Below are positions 1 through 10,843 of a DNA stretch of 64,000 nucleotides, in pieces; the stretch's first letter is position 1, and every line of letters begins with the position of its first letter. The notes beneath the pieces are model-generated. The model made no database searches, was not told the DNA's origin, and worked only from the letters and a program-made list of their open reading frames with translations. Both the position numbers and the translations under genes were made by a program. This DNA is from Exophiala sp. HKRS030 (lineage: Eukaryota > Ascomycota > Eurotiomycetes > Chaetothyriales > Herpotrichiellaceae): contig JAHWDD010000008.1 of NCBI GenBank assembly GCA_023897205.1, positions 1,984,001 to 2,048,000 on the forward strand, in the 5' to 3' direction.

Positions 1-103
1 GGACGGACGCCGTCAAAGAGAATGGGCGTACGGAGATCTGGGGGAAATGAGGCTTCGAGGTCTTGAGAATCAGTCTCGTGGTCTGGGTTGGTAGTCGAGG
101 CAT
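1..103 (-). CDS. 5' end of a gene with a mitochondrial-type presequence (cut by the window edge)
   Basis: An ATG at 103 reading leftwards opens 34 codons without a stop up to the window edge. The peptide starts MPRLPTQTTRLILKTSKP and continues with an ISVRPFSLTASV stretch. It is rich in Arg, Lys, Ser and Thr and has no acidic residue, which is the composition of a mitochondrial import presequence. The start sits in a good fungal context (A at -3, aaatcaac before ATG). The mature protein lies outside the window, so its function cannot be given. What is seen is the open frame and its composition; import into mitochondria is inferred. Confidence 0.5.
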   Translation of the reverse strand, partial: MPRLPTQTTRLILKTSKPHFPQISVRPFSLTASV

Positions 104-1294
104 GTTGATTTGGTAGAAGTTGGGGCGGCACGTGAATTGAACAAATTCAGAGATCTCAGAATGTACCTGGTTTAGAAGTGACAATTAGACGAGGGGCTGA
201 ATGTGGTTTGTCTAGGATGAAGCTATTGAAAGTGCAATACAAGATGACATTTTGGTGCATTTGCTCTCGGTCCCCGTACGTTTCCCCGCTAATGACAGTG
301 TTCCTCTCATGTCTGACGATTCGACATTGGGGATCTATCTTCCGTCCTTCAGTCGAGTCCATGTCGAAATTATGACGACATTTTCCAGTAGAGCCATGGC
401 CATTAAGCCGCCATGACTCGCAGCTAGCATTGAATGTACAGCTATTTCATATACGAACAATTCCTACCACTGAATTTTGTTCAGATGCGAAAACAAAGCC
501 CAAGTATTCGTGAACATTCGAACGCAATGCTGACACTATTATCGTTCATATATTTCTTATTGAGCAGTATGCAACTACGAAGTGTTCGTAGTATGTGGAA
601 ATTGGTGGCATGACGCCTGCACCTCGGTAACTACGCGAGGGTCTCTTTCACGTGACCACAGATGTTTCAAAACATCAAGACGCCCAAGGCGATCGGGTAG
701 GTAATGATTCGTGTTCCTCCTCCTGAACTCAGTCCGCTTTCCAGGCTTATCATAACATATTAACACCCGATCTGATGTTCTTGTGCGGTACGTGTCACAG
801 ATCGCAAAAGCGTTGTCGGTGGGCAAGGCAGGTCGTTCTTGTGGTCGGTTAGTCTTACCCTTTGTGATGGGTCAACGAGCTGCCTCGTGTCGCCCTTCCT
901 TTGATATTGGGTGGAGGACATCGCGTCGCACTGTTCCCAGTATCAACCAGAATTACGAATTATTGGAGTGGTCATGGTTTCGCTGCAGATCTCGCCTCCA
1001 TGCCATCGTGCACTAGCTACAGGTCTAGGATAGCCGAGGAGATCTTGCATGACACTTGCGAGAATCAAGGCTCAAAAGAATGGCGAAAACGTGCTTGGCG
1101 ACTGCCAACCCTGCACGCCGATTGTCGGCGCGAGCAGTCGTGTGGAACGAGAGGGGGGAGGGTCCACGAGGGCCATTTGACCTGCAAATCAAAGACCATA
1201 TTGTATTCCTGTCTCCTACAACTTTGATTTGGACTCGTCCTCGACCATTCTCTCAGAGTCAGGAACAGAAGTGCAGCTTTGGTGCGCGATCACA
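104..1294. other. Intergenic region without a supported gene
   Basis: Short open frames occur on both strands but none has a domain, a convincing start or plausible splice partners. The stretch should hold the divergent promoters of the leftward edge gene and the rightward amidase gene. Confidence 0.6.
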
Positions 1295-3202
1295 ATGGTC
1301 AACATGGAAACCATCAGGCCTACCTGGCAAGAGGTTGCTGCCAAACGCTCACATGATATCAACAGCAAGATTCCAGAGGCGTGGCGGCTGTCAGCCAAAG
1401 TATTGGAGAACCACAAGCCGATGGATCTACCACGAGACTCTGGAATTCTCACCTTGAGAGAGTTGAACATCACTGAACTGCGTGCCATCGATATACTCGC
1501 AGCAATACGTGAGCGCAAGATATCAGCTGTCGAGGTTACTCGAGCATTTTGCAAACGAGCAGCTATCGCACATCAAGTTGTGAGCATCGCGCACCCTTGC
1601 AACAGAATTCCGCCAGCACAATCGCTTGGAGTCTAGAAACTGACTTTCCTCCGTGTAGACGAACTGCGTGGCCGAGGTCATGTTTGATGATGCATTGGCT
1701 CAAGCCGAGGAGCTTGACAGATATATGTACGTTCACGGAAAGACAAAAGGACCATTGCATGGCCTGCCTGTGTCTGTGAAAGAACACATCTTTTTGAAAG
1801 GCACCACGGCCACAGCTGGATTGATTGCTTGGGCAGATCAAATGAGCCCTGACGATGCACTCATAGTTCGAACCTTCAGAGATCAAGGAGCAGTCTTTCA
1901 CGTCAAAACAACGAACCCACAGACCTTGATGGCATGTGAGACTGACTCGAACTTGTTTGGTCGAACATTGAACCCACACAATTTGCGCTTGTCCAGTGGT
2001 GGAAGTAGTGGCGGAGAAGGTGCCTTAATCGCCATGCGTGGGAGTGTGTTGGGTATTGGCACGGATATTGGCGGTTCTATTCGAAATCCAAGTGCATTCT
2101 GTGGTATATACGGATTGAAACCAAGCGTCGCAAGGTTGCCGCACAGTGGTCTTGCCGGTCTTCACGACGGTCTCCAAAATGTTGTCGGCGCGGTTGGGCC
2201 GATGGCGACCTGCCTAGCAGACCTGGAACTATTCTGTGCGTCGGCATTAGCCGATCGACCCTGGGATCATGAGCCGTCTCTCATAGAGGTACCATGGAAG
2301 GCAAAGGCTGGCCCCATAAGCAAGTTAAAGATTGGTGTGATCTGGAATGATGGTGTGGTGCAGCCACACCCACCAATCACTCGAGCTCTAGAAGGTGTCG
2401 TCAACCTCCTCCGTGAGGCAGGGCATATTGTCTTTGACTGGGATACAAGTCTTCATGAAGGCCTCATCAATGCAGTCAATAAAGCATACTTTCTCGATGG
2501 CGGTGAAGAATATCATCAAATCTTGCAGGCTGGCCGTGAGCCAGAGGTGCCTCTCCTAAAGTGGATTCTGGATAGCAAAGCTAAACAGAAATGTACTATC
2601 CAAGACGCATGGAAGGTAAGTTTCCATTCCTGCAATGACAGACCATCTATTGACCTCCACAGCTCAACTCTCAGACCGACCTGCTCCGCACTCTGTACGC
2701 ACAGCAATGGAACTCAACCGGAGCAGATGTGATCATCTCCCCGACTGCGCCTTCTGTAGCGTCGGTTCATAATGAAACCCGATACTGGGGATACACATCC
2801 GTTTTCAACGCCCTGGATCTGCCCGGAGTTGTGGTTCCAGTGGGCACGGTTGAAGCGATAGATACGTGGGCAAACTTTCCAGCTCCCTCTTCAACGGCTC
2901 TGAGTGCAACAGATGAATTATACAGGCCGCTATACCCTGCTGGCGATCAAGGTCCTGCTCGTTACTACAACGCACCCATAGGTATCCAAATCGTTGGCAG
3001 GAGACTCCAGGAGGAGAAGTTGTTGGCTATTGCAGCCACCATTGAAGAGGCGATCCGACCGGAAGCTCGCATGTCTCCTGTGATTCTTCGGGAGAATGGA
3101 GTGGGTTCGACTGTACAATTCGAAGGTCTGTCTAGGGGTGAAAGAAAAGATGCCATCATCTCGATTGTGGAAGTTGATCGTGTCGCTGCGTTTGCAGCTT
3201 GA
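1295..3202 (+). CDS. Amidase-signature enzyme, acetamidase (AmdS) type
   Basis: Hydrolyses carboxamides to acid plus ammonia; close fungal relatives are acetamidases and general amidases of the cytosol. Three exons are read at 1295-1579, 1659-2615 and 2663-3202, giving 593 residues. The introns are 79 and 47 bases with gtgagc/tag and gtaagt/cag ends. The Ser-cisSer-Lys triad of the amidase signature family is complete: Lys136 in GLPVSVKEH, Ser211 in the GGSSGGEG loop and Ser235 in GTDIGGSIRNPS. The C-terminal part (ISPTAP, ALDLPGVVVPVG, PIGIQIVGRR) also fits the family, and the length is normal for fungal acetamidases (about 550-600). The start at 1295 is preferred because the protein then begins shortly before the usual TWQEVA helix. 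The 3' end faces the neighbouring Zn2Cys6 gene across 31 bases. The exact substrate is not readable from sequence. Confidence 0.92.
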
Positions 3203-3233
3203 ACTCGCCACGCAATGAAAGGGGCACATTTGA

Positions 3234-5160
3234 TCACACCAAGAGTCCACAAATGCGAAGGTCTGTCATTGCCTTTTCCCAGTTCCACTCTTGTGTTGGA
3301 TCATGTAATCGACCTTCCCAGCAAGCCTCCAGAATTCGAAGCACTGTCGTGCAGTTTCCAAACTCTTGACCAGCGTCACCAATCACTCTCAGCAACAGAT
3401 CTCTGAAGAACGGTTGCTGGTGAGGTTGCGCCATACAACCTGACAAACAAAGTGGCCATATCAAACCTCGCAGGTCTTGATAATCAGCCACATGCTTGAG
3501 AGCACTCATGGTTCTTTTCACGGCGAGCCGGGTTTCAGGTATATTGGGGAATGGCCCGGAAGTGATGGTATGTAATTGCACCAGTGCTGCCGAAGCAAAG
3601 ACGCGTGTGATTGTGACCACAACTTCAGGCGAGTCGGAGTCGTGTGAACTGCTGGATTTGTGTGCAATCCGTTCTGAAGTCTCAAGCGCCTCGTGGGTTG
3701 CGAGCATGGCCAATCCCTGCTCCAAGTTTCGCTCTATGATCGAACTACGCTCAAGCAGTTCTCGAGTACTTAATGACCCATTTTGTCGAGCATTCCTCTT
3801 CCACGCATTGAGGCTGGCAAGGTCCCCGATTGCTAGCATCACCCAACTCTTGCAACCGAGAACATCTTCAAGGTTTACACCACGTTTCTCAATCAGGTCT
3901 CGGTACGGCAGACGAGGAGCCAGACCAGTCGAAGCGCAGGAGAGTAAATCGAACCAAAGCACAACAGCGATCAGGAATGGCAGTGCCGCACTCTCAATTG
4001 AATTGAGAGCCGCGCCTTGTACCAGAGGGCCGGAGGTCTCTGTGTTGTCTTTGGAATGTAATTCAGGCTCTAGGTCATGTACTATCGATGCAAGAGCATT
4101 AAGATGCACTTCCCAATCACTTACTCCGCCTCGAAACAACTGCTCGTTCATGATTTAGTACGAATAGCCAACACATTGTAGCACACACCGAATATGAATA
4201 TGATAGAAATAAAACCGCACGTACCTCAAAGCTGATAAGCGACACACCACACGCAAGGACCTCGACACGACGAGACCTTTCATCCACCTGACCCGCACCC
4301 TCTCCGTTCTCCCTCAGAAACGAGCGCAAGTCACTGATCGCCTTGGAATGATACTCGTTCAACTCGACGAGTTTTTCATCCTGGTCGTGATAGCGCAGCG
4401 TGAATTGATGCAAAGCACTGAGGCTCAACGCCGCTTGATACAAGGGGCCGGTCTTGACTAGCAGCCACAAGAGCCATCCGCGGTTGTTTCCAGGAGCGGA
4501 CCGCTGTTGTCGTCGTTGGTAGAAGCGGAATTGCAACGGGAACACTTGGTCGAAGTAGTGCATCAACAGCTCCGCGTCTTGGTACTCGAGCACTTCTGCG
4601 CGTCGTGCCGGTTGGGGAGAAGGAGAAGTAACAGGAAACAGGGATGGAAATGGGGATCCAGGCTCACCCGCGGTCCCTGCTGGTGGTGATGTTACCGTGC
4701 TCTCCTCTACCACAGCACTAGTATCGACCTCATGATCGTGAGATGTCTGGCGACCAACACGCGAAACATCGACAATGTCAGTCCGCCCATCAGGAGTCGA
4801 AGTCTCGCCATGCAAATCGAATGCTGGCAGGACACTCTGCGCGGTGCCACCGATATCCGCAGAACCAAGATCCGTAAGCTTCCCATCGTGGATCGACGAG
4901 CCAGCCGCCGCCGCCGCCGTCGCCATTGAACCAGACGACCAGAGACGCCTCTTGCCCAATCTGAAGTTCTGCTTGACAGCCGACTTGATCTGGCGCCGCT
5001 GTCGCTCCTCAAGATGCCCGCCGTCCATCCAGGCAGGTTTGTCGCCGTAGCCGTGACAAGCGACGTTGCGCGACGTGCAGGTGCTGCATTGGGGGCGCGT
5101 TTCGTCGCATTTCTTGTGTCGCAGGCGACAGGTCCAGCAGCCTTGAGTGCTGCGGCTCAT
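3234..5160 (-). CDS. Zn2Cys6 transcription factor with a Fungal_trans_2-type (PF11951) body
   Basis: Nuclear DNA-binding regulator. Exon 1 is 5160-4225 and exon 2 is 4139-3234, giving 613 residues. The 85-base intron has a gtacgt donor and a TACTAAA branch site 17 bases before its gagcag acceptor. The binuclear zinc cluster lies at residues 8-35, with cysteines at 8, 11, 18, 25, 28 and 35 (CWTC, KKC, CSTC). It is followed by GYGDKPAWMDGG, the sequence usually seen right after the cluster in PF11951 proteins. The rest is a helical regulatory region (LLMHYFDQVFPLQFRFY and onward). It is convergent with the amidase. A role in controlling that amidase is possible but only inferred from adjacency; the target genes are unknown. 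The frame is intact. Confidence 0.88.
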
Positions 5161-6397
5161 GCTCTGTGTACGTGTGTGAACACGCTTGCGGTGATGTTGA
5201 TGGCAATACTAATGGTAGTGGTAGTGGTAGTGGTAGTGGTCATCGTCCCCCTTGACTTCCTAGTTAGATCACGGAGACAACCGTGTTATCATTCGACATT
5301 TGGTTTCGGACATCGACGAAAGCGTCTTATCGTCTTGGAGGCTTCTTGTCTAGTAGATATCGTTCCACTGCGACTCTTGCCCACGTGTGGTCAAGGAACA
5401 TATGTGGCCCGTTGTGCACACAGGTATCGCTAGTGCTTAAGGGCTATCGTCATCGAAGTGTTCAGGGGGGCATTGTTCTAAATTGCACAGCCTGTCTAAT
5501 CAGTTCTTCTGCCGCATGGTAGACGAACCTAGGAGTTAGACCTGGCCAAGGTCGACACCGCTATTTTGCAAACGCAGCCAGCAGACTCGGGAATTCCTCA
5601 ATCTCTTTCTTGGGATTCTCACACGTGCAAGGTTGGGTCTGTGACTAAGCATCGTCCAAGTACGACCCATCATAGCATACTGCATCTACTATACTGCCTA
5701 TCTATATGTATATATATTGAGTTGTCGTATTGGTGAATTCCCTCAAAATTCAAGCTCATATTCATAGCATATCAGGAGCAACCAGACCTGCAACGACCAT
5801 GCCATGTCATCGACATTCGAGAATCCGTCCGCTTCGTTCCCATTGCCATTGTCCACCAACTGCAAATAAATCGAAAGTACGCTAATTGCGGTGATGAGTA
5901 CTGAGGCAACCCCAGATTCACAACACTTAGCACACGTAAAGTTTCCGCTTGTGGTTGTGGTCACGCATGATAATAGTCTGCTATGCGTGCTTTACTCACA
6001 TGCTCTCAGTGTGAGTAAGTCGGATATGCATCAGGGTGTCCGGTAATGTTGGGTTTAGTGATGGATGAAAAGCCGGCTGTGTTATCTCCATTCAACGCTT
6101 CAGCGTCATGTTCCTTTTTGATTCGATACAGCAGTCAAGTATTGTAAACCAGGAACAGCATCAAGCTGATCCCGAAACATACAGCGATTATTGCGGCCGT
6201 GATAGTCGCAGTTACCGACCAAACCATGTCTTCGGCAGTGTACACTTGACAAGCGTGATAACGACTCCAAGAGGTCTTTCTTCCAATATGGAATTCAAAA
6301 GATGAAATTCTCGTAGGGACTGCCACAGTTGAAGAAGTGTGGAAAGCTTCGTTGATATTCGTCAGCGACAGTGCATTGATGGCAATGCCTTTGGGGA
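5161..6397. other. Intergenic region, promoter side of the Zn2Cys6 gene
   Basis: No gene is supported. It holds the 5' region of the Zn2Cys6 gene, which contains the hexanucleotide repeat at 5213-5240, and the 3' region of the SNF2 gene. The open frame at 5743-5964 has no recognisable content. Confidence 0.55.
5213..5240. repeat. Hexanucleotide microsatellite (TGGTAG)n
   Basis: About 4.7 perfect copies of TGGTAG lie 53-80 bases upstream of the ATG of the Zn2Cys6 gene, so probably in its 5' leader or core promoter. Repeat number may vary between strains. Confidence 0.85.
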
Positions 6398-9300
6398 TCA
6401 CAGCAGTGTACGTTTGAGTAGCTGTGCGAGTAATTAGCAGGTCAATACCGTATAACAGGAACCCCAGATTTGCCGCTTACATCCAAACGTTCCTGCTCAA
6501 TTCGGTGTTGACTCAACCCAGTCTGCCCAAACGTTCGGCTTATCAAATCTGTCTTGCTCTTCTGGACTTGCTGAACATACTGAGAAAAGATAGTCAGTGT
6601 ATAAGACCCTTGAAAATGCGTCGAAGCGCAGCAATTTGTGGGACTTGCCTCCTCTATTGAATCTTTGACGATGTAGCGGATTGCTAGCACCTCCCGTTGT
6701 TGTCCTAGTCTATAGACCCTATCAAGCGCTTGTTCTTCTACCATCGGGTTCCACTGTGGCTCCATTAGATGCACACGATTTGCTACCGTTAGGTCCAATC
6801 TAGAGCATCACCAAGTTAGAGAGCGAAGGGAATTAGAAACAACTTGACGCACCCGCAACCAGCGCAATCAATTGATGCCAGCATGACCAGACAGCTGGAA
6901 TCCTCGCGGAAGGATTTCAAAGCATTTCGTCGCTGTGATAGCGATTTGCTCCCATCAATTCGCTGCACTTTGAATCCATCTCGTTTGAGAATGAGCTCAA
7001 TGATGTCTAACATCCGTGTCCAACAGGAAAAAACAACACTATGAATGGTTAGTGCTAACACAGTAGAGATTAGAGCTGCACGCCACTTGCCTTTTGTAAG
7101 GTGGTTCACTTGATACAGATCTATCTTGTCGGAGATTTTCGAGCAGGGCCAGGACCTTGGTCGAAGGCTCCAACTCAGCTTCGAGTGGCTTCTGGAAAGT
7201 CGCACCACCTCCTGGACTAGCGCGAGGGGAGCGCAGGTTGTCCTTGCTGCAAATGGGACAAACAAGGTATCCATCAGTAGTTCCCATGTTCTCATTGTCC
7301 AGGGCCAGACGCAAACACCTCTGGCATAGCGAATGCGCGCAAGACAAGTCCAGCTCCGAAAGACCAACGTCCTCAACTTCTGCAAACATTAAGTGGCAGT
7401 GATCACATCGATCTTGTTGAAAGTTACCATCTGGTAGAACTCCTATATCTCGAAACTCGGTAGCGGGTAGCATTGCCGACGACGATAACGCTGTGCTGTG
7501 GTTGCAGATTTGTCTCAGCTTTGTCAAAGTTGGTAAAATAGTGCCTAGGGTTGTGGTGGTCCCGGCTTCGCCGTTAGGGGCAAAGGCCACATTTGCAGCC
7601 CTTTTCTTAAAGAATTCATAGACACTCCTTTCCGGTACACTAAGCTCAACTGGTTGAAATATTGCTTGCCTTTTGGGAAGGTCACCCTGGTTCAGCTCTG
7701 ATTGCTTTGTCCGGCGTAGCGAAGTAGCTCCAACGACGGTCTCCAAAGTCCTGAACCCTTCATCTCTACCGGACTGGATAGGATTCGCAATGTAATGGTT
7801 GAACGCATGTTTGGAAACGAATGGGGATATTCGAAGGAATTTGACAATTGCACCGTAATCTTCGATCCTGTTCTGAACGGGGGTGCCCGTCAGGCACCAT
7901 CGATGGTAAGCCTTAAGGTTACAGACAGCACGATGCTTTGCTGAATTGGTGTTCCGAATCATATGTGCCTCGTCGAGAATGATACGATGCCAAGTATGGG
8001 AAAAGAGAGGCTTTTCTGCATGTCTGGACCATTCTGTGGTGAGTGTCTCATAGGTAGTAATGACGATGTCATGCTTGAGAGATGCAAAACTCGAGGTTTT
8101 CCGAGCTGCGCCGTGGTAGACATAAAGTTGTAGCGAGTTGCTCTCGAAATGTTTTTGGATCTGCTCCTCCCAGACAGGAATTGCCGTCTTTGGGGCAACA
8201 ACAAGGGACGGAGGCTGGGGCGATGAATCCTCCGCAGACCAGGCTTCAACGCCATTGCCTGCGGCTTTTGAAGAAGCTATAAATGCCAATGTAGTTAGAG
8301 TCTTCCCGAGGCCCATATCATCTGCAAGGAGGCCACCTTGGCGAAAGTCGGCGCCTTCAGCTTCAAATGCCTTTGTAACCACATTGAAATGCCTCTTTTT
8401 CCCACAAAAATCACGGACCTGCCACAGAGATGGGAAAACAGACCCCTCAATCACTCCGTTTTCTTTCTCGAACATCATAACCAGAGCCAGCAATTGGTAG
8501 TCTTTCAGAGATGTCTTTAAACAAGTGGCAATCCGAGGCTTCACAAACGTGGTGGGGCCACGAGCAGAGTCAAAAATTTGAAGCACGCGAGCATGACCAA
8601 CCTCGTCGAGAACTGATTCGTCAGGACAGGAATAGGCTGCCCCTGTGCTACTGTACTGCCCTACATTCATGTCTCTTCCTGGCCAGGACAGGTAGTGTGG
8701 GTTCGAATATAGCTTTGTGGGATCAGGACGCAAGGGATGCTGTAGGCATAAATCGTGCGTGAATAGGAGAGTTCCAACCTCATCAGCATCGCTGACCAAA
8801 CCATATATGATGATCTGAAGTTTGTATTCTCTAGGCGATGCCTTTTGCTTAGCTTCATAGCCGTCCTGGAATGTAATGGAAGATTGATATGCGACAATAA
8901 ACCGACTCTTCAGTTGGCCCAGAGTTCTGCCAGTTGAGCCATCAATGATCCCAAGAAACTTGCCTGAAGCCCCTTGGTACAAGAAAATTAGTTCTCCATT
9001 CACCTTTAAGCAAACTTCTGTGTGAGGCTGATCCTTATCTGGGACAAAGCTTGAGTTCGAAAATTTGGCATGGATCTACCATATGATTAGCTTCTCATGG
9101 ACTCAACTTCTGGGCCTATGCAAAGTTGACCGCAAGGCCAAAAGCATTCAGACTGGGAAATCTGAAAGGTCAAACATACCATTCCAAAACAAGTATCGCA
9201 CTGCTGCAGAATGGCGTCGGCATTGGAAAGACTAGCATCAATCTGTCCTTTGTCGCTCATAGTTGGACTCGCTGCGCTGATTTCGCTTGACCGCACACTG

Positions 9301-10022
9301 ACGGATGAGGTTTGAGGCCTCTCTTGGCCCGATGAAGCTTGTTCCCCGGTATGCAGGAGAGAAATGTCTCCCTCAGTCTTCATCGAAGCCTCGGCCGCTT
9401 CAAGTTCAAGAAAGTCATAATCAAACTCGCAGGCCACAGAAGAGAGCGTAGTTGGGGTTTCTTCTTGAAGATCGGGCGTGCGTGCGATCGCTTGATGCTC
9501 ATCGCGCTGGTGCATCTGACTTACAACAACGTTTTCAGACGGCTTATAACCGTACAAGTCCTGATCGTCTGGGGTCATCGGAGGCGAAGCATGATGTATT
9601 GCGGACCGACCTGGCAAAAACTTGGAGGAAAGGGGCCGATGAAACTCGACTTCTCCTTTGTGCTTCTTTGAGCTCGGCTCGAAATCCAACGTGAACTCTG
9701 ATTCCTCGGCGTGGACACCATTCCCATTGATTGTCAAACATCTCTTCTTGCACCCTGGGTACTCTTTGTGATCAGGCACATTGGTCTGAAGTCGATCTCG
9801 GGGACACTCAGCCGTGTATTGCCATGGTGAGATTGCTATTCCGGTTTCAACCTGTACCTGCTCGGACTGGAAGGTGATATTAGAAATTTCGAGGCCCTGT
9901 TGGGCGCTATCGAAGTTAATTGAAGGCAGGAAGAAGTCGTCGGGAAGGTAGGCATTCTCTGAGAACGGCTGCTCATTCTCGTAGGCAAAGAAGTATTGAG
10001 AATTTCTCGCAAAGGGGTCCAT
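6398..10022 (-). CDS. SNF2-family ATPase with RING finger (Rad5/Rad16/HLTF-like)
   Basis: DNA-dependent ATPase of the SNF2 superfamily with a RING finger inserted between its two ATPase lobes, the layout of Rad5/Rad16/HLTF proteins that act in the nucleus in DNA repair, remodelling and ubiquitin transfer. Exons are 10022-9180, 9075-7091, 7038-6853, 6799-6649, 6579-6481 and 6421-6398, giving about 1095 residues. Visible motifs are the Walker A motif GLLADDMGLGKT, DEAH in ILDEAHMIRN, the LTGTPVQNRIEDYGA motif, a C3HC4 RING (CDHC, CAHSLCQRC, CPIC), then VVFSCWTRMLD and WNPMVEEQALDRVYRLGQ. Two introns, 7090-7039 and 6648-6580, begin with GC (GCAAGT) instead of GT. Without the last splice (donor gtaagc at 6480) translation would stop at 6442; the spliced end LDLLKRTLL fits the family better. 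The N-terminal 280 residues are not recognised. Confidence 0.9.
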
Positions 10023-10843
10023 GTGTTTTGCATTGTCGGCTTCTTTTTCTCAATTTCATGTCCGACAAGGCTGTACGATCACGTCGGGGTCGCAGCTAGA
10101 ACATCCTGTGAAGAGAGTGGTTCCGCGGTTGAGACATGTCGGTCATTGCGATACATCACTTAGGATAGAATAGCAAGGACAGGACAGAACACTACAACAC
10201 GACAACATGATCAATTACCAGGCGGCAAGATGCAAAAGAAAGCCAAACGCATCGAAAGTGAGGCTGTGCCTGAGGGCGCCTTGGCTTGGTGAGCCATTGA
10301 GGGGCGGTGAGAGATGTGATCGAACGAGCCAGTTGCTACGGATGCACCACCCCAAAGTTGTGGTAGCCGGAAAATGGCATGTCGGGCTCTCTGGCTGTTC
10401 TTTACAGAACCACAACTGGTTTCTGTGGATGCAAATCTCAGGACGAGAGTTGGCACCTGATGGCTTATGTGTCCAAGGGGGAAGGCAAGGCGTATTGTGC
10501 ATCACTTCGGCAGGTGGACCAAGGCGGTCTCGAACTCTTAGCGAGCGTTACAGCTTCACCCCTCCGCCGCCGTGGTGGCAGCCTTACACGCCTAAATCCT
10601 AACCTGGTGAGCCTCCTCAGCCTATCCACTGAAGGACAACCGGTGCATTCTCGGTATTGATCAATCTCTGCAATGGAATACCCTCAGTGTTGTATCCTTA
10701 TCTCCTTCACCTCCTTCCAGATCTAATTCGAGGCCGCTGACGGATATATCACAGTTTCCAAGGTGAGTGTCATTTGCCCGCTCCCATCCACATCAACTTC
10801 ATCTGCCCAACTTATTTAACTTCACTGTCAAGGGAGCTATTCC
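10023..10843. other. Intergenic region between the SNF2 and STAND genes
   Basis: No gene is supported. It holds the SNF2 promoter and the 3' end of the STAND gene. Short frames at 10207-10660 have no matching frame structure or motif. Confidence 0.55.
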
